Origin: CAZYBG01 sp964645155
Lineage (GTDB): Bacteria; Pseudomonadota; Alphaproteobacteria; Rhodobacterales; Rhodobacteraceae
Length of the DNA: 10,323 bases
Assembly: GCA_964645155.1 (NCBI GenBank)
Contig: CAZYBG010000102.1
Location: 1-10,323, forward strand
Direction of reading: 5' to 3'
Position numbers and translations under genes: made by a program. The notes under the pieces were generated by a model. The model saw nothing but the letters and a program-made list of their open reading frames with translations. It ran no database searches and was not told where the DNA came from. Each line of letters starts with the position of its first letter. Positions within the stretch are counted from its first letter, which is position 1. This document shows, piece by piece, positions 1 through 6,359 of this stretch.

Positions 1-117
1 CTGGCCGTGCTGGCCGGGGCCGTACTCCCGCCGGTTCACCGGGGATTTCGGGCGGCCCCAGATGTTCTCGCCCATCCGGCGGTCGATCTTGTGCTTGGCA
101 GAGGTGCGTTTCGTCAC
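1..117 (-). CDS. rpsD: 30S ribosomal protein S4, N-terminal part (runs off the window)
   Basis: S4 is a primary 16S rRNA-binding protein that nucleates assembly of the small subunit. Only the first 39 codons are present; the gene continues beyond position 1. The translation begins MTKRTSAKHKIDRRMGENIW and goes on GRPKSPVNRREYGPGQHGQ, the typical alphaproteobacterial S4 start, which I recognise directly. The start is GTG at 117-115, preceded on the minus strand by AAGGAG with suitable spacing. An ATG a little upstream is out of frame, so it is not the start. The gene is divergent from rlmJ and appears to have its own promoter and a leader of about 120 nt. Confidence 0.96.
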   Translation of the reverse strand, partial: MTKRTSAKHKIDRRMGENIWGRPKSPVNRREYGPGQHGQ

Positions 118-156
118 CGCTGTTCTCCTTCATGTGTCTGAAGGGCGTTGTCCTCT

Positions 157-192
157 CCGGGTCTCCCCGGCGACAGGCATCCCCTTGCGGGG
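157..192 (-). promoter_or_regulatory. Two GNRA-capped hairpins in the rpsD leader
   Basis: Within the predicted rpsD 5' UTR the minus strand can form CCCC-GCAA-GGGG (192-181), followed by CCGGG-GAGA-CCCGG (170-157). Both loops fit GNRA and both stems are perfect. They lie 40 to 75 nt upstream of the GTG start. S4 represses its own synthesis through leader RNA in some bacteria (the E. coli alpha operon and Firmicute rpsD), so a regulatory role is plausible. I do not recognise this leader as a known family, and short G:C hairpins are common in such GC-rich DNA. Confidence 0.4.
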
Positions 193-243
193 GCCGCCAA
201 CACCAATGATGCGCCACCCCCCCACAAGGGAGGCGGCCCGCGC

Positions 244-271
244 CTTCTAAGCCCTGCGCTGCCGCTGTCAA
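244..271 (-). promoter_or_regulatory. Predicted sigma-70-type promoter of rpsD
   Basis: On the minus strand there is a perfect -35 TTGACA (271-266), a 16-nt spacer and a -10-like TAGAAG (249-244). Transcription would begin near 237, giving a leader of about 120 nt before the GTG of rpsD. The -35 is the best match to consensus among the promoters I see here, as expected for a strongly expressed ribosomal protein gene. Read by eye. Confidence 0.6.
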
Positions 272-294
272 CCGCTTTCGCCGCGATGTCCGGC

Positions 295-323
295 TTGAGC
301 GGACGCGCCGGCGCGCGTAAGCG
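295..323 (+). promoter_or_regulatory. Possible promoter of rlmJ, placing the transcript start at the ATG
   Basis: TTGAGC (295-300), a 17-nt spacer and TAAGCG (318-323) form a moderate sigma-70-like promoter. The -10 ends only 5 nt before the ATG at 329, and no Shine-Dalgarno sequence lies between. If real, the mRNA would be leaderless or nearly so. The -10 match is weak. Confidence 0.35.
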
Positions 324-328
324 GGGCC

Positions 329-1069
329 ATGCTCTCCTACCAGCACGCCTACCACGCCGGGAACCAGGCCGACCTCCACAAGCACGACGCGCTGGCGCGG
401 CTGATCGCGGCGCTGACGACAAAGCCGCGCGGTATCAGCTACATGGAAACCCATGCCGGCCGAGGCCTCTACGATCTTGCCTCGCCCGAGGCGCGCAAGA
501 CCGGCGAGGCGGCCGGCGGCATCCTGCGGGCCGCGCTGCCGCCCGGCCCCTATGCCGAGGCGCTCGCCGCCGTGCGGGCGCGGCACGGAGGAGATGCCTA
601 TCCCGGCTCGCCGCTGATCGCGGCAACGCTGCTGCGCCCGCAGGACCGGCTGCATCTGATGGAGCTTCACCCCGCCGAACACGGCGCGCTGAAACGGACG
701 ATGCGTGGCAGCGGCGCGGCCGTCCACCGGCGCGACGGATACGAGGGCGTCCTCGCGCTCGCCCCGCCGGAGCCGCGCAAGGGCCTCGTTCTGGTCGATC
801 CGTCCTACGAGGTGAAGTCCGAATACGCCGCCGTCGCCGCCTTCGCGCGCGCCCTGGTCGGGAAATGGCCCGAAGCCGCCCTGCTCGTCTGGTACCCGAT
901 CCTCGCCGAGCGCCGGCACGAGCGGCTTGTCGCGGGCCTGTCGCCGCTGCCCTTCGACCGCAGCGAGGTGAGCCTCGACACCGGCCGCGGCATGACCGGC
1001 TCGGGCCTGATCGGGATCAATCTGCCCTTCGGCTTCCGCCTCGCCGCGCCTCAGCCGAGCACGCGGTAA
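329..1069 (+). CDS. rlmJ: 23S rRNA (adenine(2030)-N6)-methyltransferase RlmJ
   Basis: RlmJ transfers a methyl group from S-adenosylmethionine to N6 of A2030 (E. coli numbering) of 23S rRNA during ribosome assembly. The 246-residue product starts MLSYQHAYHAGNQADLHKH, the family's characteristic N-terminus, followed by the SAM-binding stretch ETHAGRGLYDL (about 40-50). The catalytic motif IV is DPSYE at 157-161, where E. coli has DPPYE, and the family's C-terminal GSGLIGINLPF is at 225-235. It is somewhat shorter than the roughly 280-residue E. coli protein, but all core motifs are present. The ATG at 329 fits the family start exactly; no ribosome-binding site precedes it. The gene is divergent from rpsD, so two ribosome-related genes share one control region. 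Its 3' end overlaps the convergent DUF1989 gene by 19 nt. Confidence 0.93.
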   Translation: MLSYQHAYHAGNQADLHKHDALARLIAALTTKPRGISYMETHAGRGLYDLASPEARKTGEAAGGILRAALPPGPYAEALAAVRARHGGDAYPGSPLIAATLLRPQDRLHLMELHPAEHGALKRTMRGSGAAVHRRDGYEGVLALAPPEPRKGLVLVDPSYEVKSEYAAVAAFARALVGKWPEAALLVWYPILAERRHERLVAGLSPLPFDRSEVSLDTGRGMTGSGLIGINLPFGFRLAAPQPSTR

Positions 1070-1653
1070 TGCGCCTCGGTCGGCCGGCAGGCCGCGCCGT
1101 TGATCGGCAGGATGTCCTGCGGGCAGGCCGACATCGCCACGATGCAGTCCATCACCGCGCGCAGCACCACATGGTCACCCGGCTTCGACAGCGGCTCGCC
1201 CCAGGCGATCGCGCCGTCGGCCGAGACCGGGATGTTCATCCAGAGGTTCAGGGGGCTCGGCGTGCCGTCGACCCTCACGCCGATCTGCGCCAGCGCGGCG
1301 TGCAGGTTGTCGTCGCAATTGTCATGGTATTCGGTGCAGCCGAGCAGCCCGTAGCGGTAGGTGTCGCAGGCCGCGATCACCGTGTCGTGCCGGCCGGGCG
1401 AGGTATCCTCCTCGAGCACCAGGATCGGGCGCCGGCGGTTGGTGATCAGCGCATCCCCTTTGCGCGGGTGGATGTGGCCGAGCGTCGGGCGCATGTGCTC
1501 GTTCGACAGGAACTCCGACAGATCCTCGGCATTGAACGCCCAGGTGTCCACCACCTGGCTGCCATGCGTGTTGACGATCTCGATCGCCTGCCCCGCCTTT
1601 AGCCGCACCGCGCGGCCCCGGCGGGCCGGAATTGTCTCAAGTCCTGCGCTCAT
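1051..1653 (-). CDS. DUF1989 / urea carboxylase-associated family protein
   Basis: The 200-residue protein matches the single-domain DUF1989 family. Recognisable elements are GSQVVDTWAFN (31-41), HD at 89-90, the probable metal or active-site cluster CTEYHDNCDDN (106-116), PSPLNLWMNIP (132-142) and CPQDILPING (177-186). Members next to guanidine or urea carboxylase genes have been described as subunits of carboxyguanidine deiminase; stand-alone members such as this are usually of unknown function. No carboxylase or allophanate hydrolase gene is in the window, so the substrate cannot be assigned. The start at 1653 has GGAGG 9 nt upstream. It lies 73 nt downstream of nrdJ on the same strand and could be co-transcribed; no convincing terminator lies in the gap. 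Cytoplasmic: no signal peptide or membrane segment. Confidence 0.85.
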   Translation of the reverse strand: MSAGLETIPARRGRAVRLKAGQAIEIVNTHGSQVVDTWAFNAEDLSEFLSNEHMRPTLGHIHPRKGDALITNRRRPILVLEEDTSPGRHDTVIAACDTYRYGLLGCTEYHDNCDDNLHAALAQIGVRVDGTPSPLNLWMNIPVSADGAIAWGEPLSKPGDHVVLRAVMDCIVAMSACPQDILPINGAACRPTEAHYRVLG

Positions 1654-1726
1654 CGCACCCGGCCTCCGCCCCTCGCGGCGAAGGATGCGCCGCGGCCGGA
1701 CGGCACCGCAAGGGGCAGATGCCCGG

Positions 1727-3982
1727 TCAGGCGCATTTGGAATGGCCGCAGCTGCCGCAGGTCAGGCAGCCCTCGACCATGCGCAGATCGAAGCTGCCGC
1801 AGGACGGGCAGGCGCGCGGCCGGCCGAGATTGACCACCTCGGCCTTGGGGTCGGACTTGAGGCCCAGCCCCTCGCCCTGGATGAAGCCGATCGAGATCAG
1901 GTGCCGCTCGATCACGCCGCCGATCGCGGCGAGGATCGAGGGGATGTAGCGCCCCTCCATCCAGGCGCCGCCGCGCGGGTCGAACACGGCCTTCAGTTCC
2001 TCGACGACGAACGACACGTCGCCGCCGCGCCGGAACACCGCCGAGATCATCCGCGTCAGGGCGACCGTCCAGGCAAAATGCTCCATGTTCTTCGAGTTGA
2101 TGAACACCTCGAATGGCCGCCTGTGGCCGCCGATGACGATGTCGTTCAGCGTGATGTAGAGCGCGTGCTCGCTGTCGGGCCACTTGAGCTTGTAGGTGTT
2201 GCCCTCCAGCGCGGCGGGCCGGTCCAGCGGTTCCGACAGGTACACCACCTCGCCGCCCTGCACCGCGACGGGCGCCGCCTCGGCCGTCTCGGACACTGTC
2301 AGCACCGAGCCCGTCACGGCATTCGGCCGGTAGGTCGTGCAGCCCTTGCAGCCGCTGCGATAGGCCTCGGCATAGACATCCTTGAAGGCTTCGAACGTGA
2401 TGTCCTCGGGCATGTTGATCGTCTTCGAGATCGAGGAATCGACCCATTTCTGCGCTGCTGCCTGCATCCGGACATGATCGAGCGGCGACAGCGTCTGGGC
2501 GTTGACGAAATGATCGGGCAGGGGGGCGTCGCCGAACTTCGCGCGCCAGAGCGCCACGGCATAGTCCACCACCTCCTCCTCGGTCCGCGAGCCATCCTTC
2601 TGCAGGACCTTGCGGGTGTAGGCATAGGCGAAGACCGGCTCGATCCCTGAACTCACGTTCCCCGCATAAAGCGAGATCGTCCCCGTCGGCGCGACGGAGG
2701 TCAGCAGGGCGTTGCGGATGCCATGCGCGGCAACAGCCTCCCGCACATCCGCATCCATCGCCTGCATGTTGCCCGAGGCCAGATACCCCTCCGCCTCGAA
2801 CAGCGGAAAGGCCCCCTTTTCCTGCGCCAGATCGACCGAGGCCAGATAGGCCTCGCGCGCAATCACGTGCATCCAGTCTTCTGTCGCGGCCACAGCCTCG
2901 TCCGACCCATAGCGCAAGCCACACATCAGAAGCGCATCCGCCAGCCCGGTCACGCCCAGCCCGATCCGCCGCTTCGCCTGTGCCTCCGCTGCCTGCTCCG
3001 GCAACGGGAACCGCGAGGCATCGACCACATTGTCCATCATCCGGACCGCCGTGCGGACCAGGGTGCCAAGCTCGGTCTTGCACACATGCGCCCGGTCGTC
3101 GAACGGATACCAGACCAGCTTCGCCAGATTGATCGAGCCGAGGAGGCAGGCCCCATACGGCGGCAGCGGCTGCTCGCCGCAGGGGTTCGTGGCGGCGATG
3201 GTCTCGGCATAGCCGAGGTTGTTCATCGCATTGATCCGGTCGATGAAGATCACCCCCGGCTCGGCGTAGTCGTAGGTCGACCGCATGATGCGGTTCCAGA
3301 GGTCGCGCGCCTCGACGGTGCGGTAGACCTTGCCGTCGAACGTCAGCTCCCACGGTCCGTCGGCCTTGACCGCCGCCATGAACGCGTCCGTTGCCAGGAC
3401 CGACAGATTGAAGTTGCGCAGGCGGGCCGGGTCGGACTTCGCGGCGACGAAGTCCTCGATGTCGGGATGATCGCAGCGCATCGTCGCCATCATCGCGCCG
3501 CGGCGGCTGCCCGCCGACATGATGGTGCGGCACATCGCGTCCCACACGTCCATGAACGACAGCGGCCCAGACGCATCGGCCGCGACGCCCTTCACCTCGG
3601 CGCCCTTCGGCCGGATCGTCGAGAAATCGTAGCCGATGCCGCCGCCCTGCTGCATCGTCAGCGCGGCTTCCTTGAGGTTCTCGAAGATGCCGGCGAGCGA
3701 GTCCGGGATGGTTCCCATCACGAAGCAGTTGAACAGGGTCACGTCGCGGTCCGTCCCGGCGCCCGCCACGATCCGCCCCGCCGGCAGGAACCGGAAGTCC
3801 TCGAGCGCCCCGTAGAATCGCTGCTCCCACACCGCCGGCTCCGCCTCGACCGAGGCGAGGGCGCGTGCGATCCGCCGCCAGGTGTCCTCCACCGTGCCGT
3901 CGACCGGCGTACCGTCGGCCGCCTTGAGGCGGTACTTCATCTCCCAGATGGCCTCGGCGATCGGGGCGGCGAAGCGGGTCAT
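1727..3982 (-). CDS. nrdJ: Adenosylcobalamin-dependent (class II) ribonucleoside-diphosphate reductase
   Basis: This enzyme reduces ribonucleotides to deoxyribonucleotides, using adenosylcobalamin to generate the active-site thiyl radical, so it needs no oxygen and no separate radical subunit. In the 751-residue product the first redox Cys is in FNCFV (Cys86). The finger loop NPCGEQPLPPYGACLLG carries Asn266, the radical Cys268, Glu270 and the second redox Cys279. APTGTIS follows near 431-437. A TSCPD-type domain spans roughly 595-680, and the Cys-rich tail (CPSC, then CLTCGSC and a final C near 725-750) probably shuttles reducing equivalents. The start is taken as the ATG at 3982 (MTRFAAPIAEAIWEMKYR), the usual family N-terminus, with GAGGA 10 nt upstream. 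A longer frame opens at a GTG at 4027, but that lies upstream of the predicted transcript start. No cobalamin riboswitch fits in the short leader. The DUF1989 gene follows. Confidence 0.95.
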   Translation of the reverse strand: MTRFAAPIAEAIWEMKYRLKAADGTPVDGTVEDTWRRIARALASVEAEPAVWEQRFYGALEDFRFLPAGRIVAGAGTDRDVTLFNCFVMGTIPDSLAGIFENLKEAALTMQQGGGIGYDFSTIRPKGAEVKGVAADASGPLSFMDVWDAMCRTIMSAGSRRGAMMATMRCDHPDIEDFVAAKSDPARLRNFNLSVLATDAFMAAVKADGPWELTFDGKVYRTVEARDLWNRIMRSTYDYAEPGVIFIDRINAMNNLGYAETIAATNPCGEQPLPPYGACLLGSINLAKLVWYPFDDRAHVCKTELGTLVRTAVRMMDNVVDASRFPLPEQAAEAQAKRRIGLGVTGLADALLMCGLRYGSDEAVAATEDWMHVIAREAYLASVDLAQEKGAFPLFEAEGYLASGNMQAMDADVREAVAAHGIRNALLTSVAPTGTISLYAGNVSSGIEPVFAYAYTRKVLQKDGSRTEEEVVDYAVALWRAKFGDAPLPDHFVNAQTLSPLDHVRMQAAAQKWVDSSISKTINMPEDITFEAFKDVYAEAYRSGCKGCTTYRPNAVTGSVLTVSETAEAAPVAVQGGEVVYLSEPLDRPAALEGNTYKLKWPDSEHALYITLNDIVIGGHRRPFEVFINSKNMEHFAWTVALTRMISAVFRRGGDVSFVVEELKAVFDPRGGAWMEGRYIPSILAAIGGVIERHLISIGFIQGEGLGLKSDPKAEVVNLGRPRACPSCGSFDLRMVEGCLTCGSCGHSKCA

Positions 3983-4002
3983 GGGGGCCATGTCCTCGAA
4001 GT

Positions 4003-4011
4003 TGTGGATAA
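4003..4011 (-). promoter_or_regulatory. Perfect DnaA box in the nrdJ leader
   Basis: The minus strand reads TTATCCACA, identical to the consensus high-affinity DnaA box, between the predicted -10 of nrdJ (4033-4028) and its start codon (3982). Bound there, roughly +10 to +18, DnaA would be expected to obstruct or tune initiation. DnaA is known to act on the nrdAB promoter of E. coli; its action here is an inference from position and perfect match. Confidence 0.55.
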
Positions 4012-4027
4012 CCGGGGCGGGACCCAC

Positions 4028-4056
4028 AAGATACGCACCCCGCCCCCTTGGGTCAA
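4028..4056 (-). promoter_or_regulatory. Predicted sigma-70-type promoter of nrdJ
   Basis: On the minus strand TTGACC (4056-4051), a 17-nt spacer and TATCTT (4033-4028) make a good promoter. Transcription would begin near 4021, leaving a leader of about 40 nt that contains the DnaA box and the GAGGA ribosome-binding site. Its -35 is only 1 bp from the -35 of the divergent DUF1489 promoter. Confidence 0.6.
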
Positions 4057-4057
4057 C

Positions 4058-4085
4058 TTGCGGCGACCTGCGGCGGCGCTATTCT
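4058..4085 (+). promoter_or_regulatory. Predicted promoter of the DUF1489 gene, leaderless type
   Basis: TTGCGG (4058-4063), a 16-nt spacer and TATTCT (4080-4085) are followed by the 7 nt tgcgggc and then the ATG at 4093. Transcription would start at or beside the A of the start codon. No Shine-Dalgarno sequence is present, which suits a leaderless mRNA. The -35 is weak. Confidence 0.45.
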
Positions 4086-4092
4086 TGCGGGC

Positions 4093-4521
4093 ATGGACCA
4101 CATCAACCTCCTCAAGCTCTGCGTCGGCGCCGACAGCGTCGAGGACCTTGCCGACTGGCAGCGGAGCCAGCGCCACCGCTGGCCCGAGGGGCGGGCGGTC
4201 CACGTCACCCGGATGTGGCCGAAGCGCGGGGCCGAGATCCTCTCGGGCGGGTCGCTCTACTGGGTCATCAAGGGGGTCGTCCTGTGCCGGCAGCGCATCG
4301 TGGCGCTCGAGGAGCTGCGCGGGGCCGACGGCATCCTGCGCTGCGCGCTGCATCTCGACCCCGCCATCCACCGGACCGAAGCTGCGCCGCGCCGCCCGTT
4401 CCAGGGCTGGCGCTACCTCGACCCGGCCGAGAGCCCGCGCGACCTCGCGCCGGGGCGCGCCGCCGAGCCAGGCCTGCCGCCGAAGCTCGCCGCAGCCCTC
4501 GCGGATATCGGCGTGCGCTGA
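4093..4521 (+). CDS. DUF1489 family protein
   Basis: The 142-residue protein has the hallmarks of DUF1489, a small family of unknown function found mainly in alphaproteobacteria. It opens MDHINLLKLCVGADSVEDL, followed by VTRMWPKRGAEIL (38-50), GGSLYWVIKGVVLCRQRI (52-69) and PRRPFQGWRYL (99-109). No catalytic motif, signal peptide or membrane segment is evident. The start at 4093 was chosen because the family begins close before NLLKLCVG; a longer frame from 4048 would run through the predicted promoter. It is divergent from nrdJ and convergent with hisG, with 27 nt between the stops, so it is probably monocistronic. Confident in the family, not in any function. Confidence 0.85.
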   Translation: MDHINLLKLCVGADSVEDLADWQRSQRHRWPEGRAVHVTRMWPKRGAEILSGGSLYWVIKGVVLCRQRIVALEELRGADGILRCALHLDPAIHRTEAAPRRPFQGWRYLDPAESPRDLAPGRAAEPGLPPKLAAALADIGVR

Positions 4522-4540
4522 GGCCGCGCTTTCGCCGGCC
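4522..4540. terminator. Weak hairpin between convergent DUF1489 and hisG genes
   Basis: GGCCG (4522-4526) can pair with CGGCC (4536-4540) around a 9-nt loop, immediately after the DUF1489 stop and 9 nt beyond the hisG stop. It could serve both transcripts, but there is no T-tract on either side, so intrinsic termination is doubtful. Confidence 0.25.
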
Positions 4541-4548
4541 CTGCCGGG

Positions 4549-5256
4549 TCAACCGACCGCGGGCGCCTCGGCGCCGATCGCCCGGCAGAGCGCGCCGAGT
4601 GCGGCGCGCTCGGGCGCCCCCCAGACGGCCCCACGGGCCAGGAACAGCGTCGCCTGGCTGCGGTGGATCAGCCCGTCGGCCAGGACCTTCAGGTGGTTGG
4701 CCCTCAGCGTCTCGCCGGTCGAGGTGATGTCGGCGATGGCCTCGGCCACCTGATTCTTGACCGTGCCCTCGGTCGCGCCCTGGCTGTCGACCAGCTGGTA
4801 GTCGGCAACCCCCGCGTCGCGCAGGAACTCGCGCGTCAGGCGGTGGTACTTCGTGGCGATCCGCAGGCGGAACCCGTGCGCGGCGCGGAACGCGGCCGCG
4901 GCGGCGTCGAGGTCATCCAGCGTCTCGACGTCGACCCAGAACCGCGGCACGGCGATCACGAGATCGGCGAAGCCGAAGCCGAGCGGCGCGAGCTCGGCCA
5001 CCTGTGCCCGCCAGTCGGCAAGCCCCTCGCGCACGAGGTCGGACCCGGTCACGCCCAGATGGAGCCGGCCGGCCGCCAGTTCGCGCGGCACCTCGGCGGC
5101 CGAAAGCAGCACCACCTCGAGCCCTGCCGCATCGGCGGCTGCGGCGTATTCGCGCGCCGCACCGGTCCGGCTGAGCATGATGCCGCGCTGGCCGAACCAG
5201 TCGAACGCCGCTTCCATCAGGCGGCCCTTGGACGGCAGGCCGAGGCGCAGCGTCAT
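4549..5256 (-). CDS. hisG: ATP phosphoribosyltransferase catalytic subunit, short form
   Basis: HisG joins ATP and PRPP to make phosphoribosyl-ATP, the first step of histidine synthesis. The 235-residue product opens MTLRLGLPSKGRL, has GVTGSDL at 68-74, ATKYHRL near 134-140, and the PRPP-binding region DSQGATEGTVKN (157-168) leading into DITSTGETL (176-184). It ends without the C-terminal regulatory domain of the long (about 300-residue) enzyme, so it is the short form, which needs HisZ as its regulatory partner. Its ATG overlaps the hisZ stop in an ATGA junction, implying translational coupling and matched subunit supply. Last gene of hisS-hisZ-hisG. Histidine feedback would act through HisZ, as known for this enzyme type. 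Confidence 0.95.
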   Translation of the reverse strand: MTLRLGLPSKGRLMEAAFDWFGQRGIMLSRTGAAREYAAAADAAGLEVVLLSAAEVPRELAAGRLHLGVTGSDLVREGLADWRAQVAELAPLGFGFADLVIAVPRFWVDVETLDDLDAAAAAFRAAHGFRLRIATKYHRLTREFLRDAGVADYQLVDSQGATEGTVKNQVAEAIADITSTGETLRANHLKVLADGLIHRSQATLFLARGAVWGAPERAALGALCRAIGAEAPAVG

Positions 5257-6359
5257 CGGGGCGCCTCGCGCAGCGCGGCAAGGAGGGCCGGCCTGACGAC
5301 CCCGCCCACCGCGGGAATCGACCGGCCACGGCCGAGGACGGCGGTCAGCGCATCGTAGCGGCCGCCGGAGGCCACCGGCGGCAGGTCGGGCCGCCCTCCG
5401 GCGTAGAAGCCGAACACGAAGCCGTCGTAGTATTCGAGCGTGGTGCGGCCATAGCTCGCCTCGAACTCGAGGCGGTCGACCGGAACGCCGCGCCGCGCCA
5501 GCGCGTCGAGCCGCGCCTCGAACCGGTCGGCCGCGGGGCCGAGCGCGGCCATCGCCGCCGCAAGGTCGCGGAGCCGGGCGAGCGCGACCGGCGCTGGGCC
5601 GCGCAGCGCCAGGATGGCATCGAGGATCTCGGCCTCGGCGGCCGCGACCGGCGCCGCGGCGGCATCGCCCGCAAGGGCGGCCAGCCGGGCCGCCACCTCG
5701 TCGCGGCCGCGCAGGCCGATCTCCGGCCCCGCCGCTTCGAGAAGCGCCTCCGGCCCCTCGGCCGCGAGCGCGGAAAGCAGCGCGCCGCGCGCCTCGGGCG
5801 GCGCGGCCCGGCCGCTGTAGCGGTCGATCAGCGCGCGGAACCGGCGCGGGCGCCAGACGTGGCGCAGCAGCGCCGCCTTGCGCCGCGCGGTCGTCGAGAG
5901 GCCCTGCAGCGCGGCGAGGAGGATGCCGAGATCGCCGGTCGCGGCGCGCAGCCCCAGCGGCGCCAGCACCTCGTCGAACAGCGCGAAGACCTCGGCGTCG
6001 GCAGCCGCCGGATCGCCGCGGTCGAACACCTCGTAGCCGACCTGCAGGAACTCCGAGGGCCGCGCACCCTGGTGTTCCTGCTTGCGGAAGACCTCGCCCA
6101 TATAGGCGTAGCGCGCGGGCTCGGCGCCGTTGGCCATGTGCGCCTGGACGACCGGCACGGTGAAATCCGGGCGTAGCATCATCTCGCCGCGCAGCGGGTC
6201 GCGGGTGACGTAGGCCCGCGCCCGGATATCCTCGCCGTAGAGGTCGAGAAGCGCGCCGGCCGGCTGCAGGATCTCGGCCTCTACCGGCACCGCGCCCGCC
6301 GCCACGAAGCGGGCCAGAAGGCGCTCGGCCTCGGCGCGGACCTCCCGCTTGTCGGGCAT
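5253..6359 (-). CDS. hisZ: ATP phosphoribosyltransferase regulatory subunit
   Basis: HisZ is a histidyl-tRNA synthetase-like protein that lacks aminoacylation activity and forms a hetero-complex with short HisG, activating it and conferring inhibition by histidine. The 368-residue product has MMLRPDFTVPVVQ (60-72) where true HisRS has RYDLTAPL, a class II motif 2-like region MGEVFRKQEHQGARPSEFLQ (87-106), and SYGRTTLEYYDGFVFGFYAG (302-321) followed by SGGRYD (331-336). It ends near there, without the anticodon-binding domain of HisS. The start is the ATG at 6359, sharing its A with the hisS stop (TGATG). The longer frame from 6440 would overlap hisS by about 80 nt and is unlikely. The segment at about 190-290 is very Ala-rich. 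Confidence 0.94.
   Translation of the reverse strand: MPDKREVRAEAERLLARFVAAGAVPVEAEILQPAGALLDLYGEDIRARAYVTRDPLRGEMMLRPDFTVPVVQAHMANGAEPARYAYMGEVFRKQEHQGARPSEFLQVGYEVFDRGDPAAADAEVFALFDEVLAPLGLRAATGDLGILLAALQGLSTTARRKAALLRHVWRPRRFRALIDRYSGRAAPPEARGALLSALAAEGPEALLEAAGPEIGLRGRDEVAARLAALAGDAAAAPVAAAEAEILDAILALRGPAPVALARLRDLAAAMAALGPAADRFEARLDALARRGVPVDRLEFEASYGRTTLEYYDGFVFGFYAGGRPDLPPVASGGRYDALTAVLGRGRSIPAVGGVVRPALLAALREAPR

Noticed and set aside
148..1602. Long open frame on the plus strand across rlmJ and DUF1989, and similar long frames opposite nrdJ, hisS and the phhA region
   Set aside because: These are GC-driven shadow frames: Arg/Ala/Gly/Pro-rich or low-complexity translations with no recognisable domain, lying over genes with clear family motifs.
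4003..4011. The DnaA box as part of a replication origin
   Set aside because: Only a single box is seen, with no AT-rich unwinding region and no dnaA, dnaN, hemE or parAB genes nearby.
3983..4021. Cobalamin riboswitch controlling nrdJ
   Set aside because: The predicted leader is about 40 nt, far too short for a B12 riboswitch, and no B12-box-like sequence was seen.
3983..4027. N-terminal extension of nrdJ from a GTG at 4027
   Set aside because: The GTG lies directly beside the predicted -10, upstream of the expected transcript start. The extension also includes the DnaA box, and the family normally begins at MTRFAAPIA.
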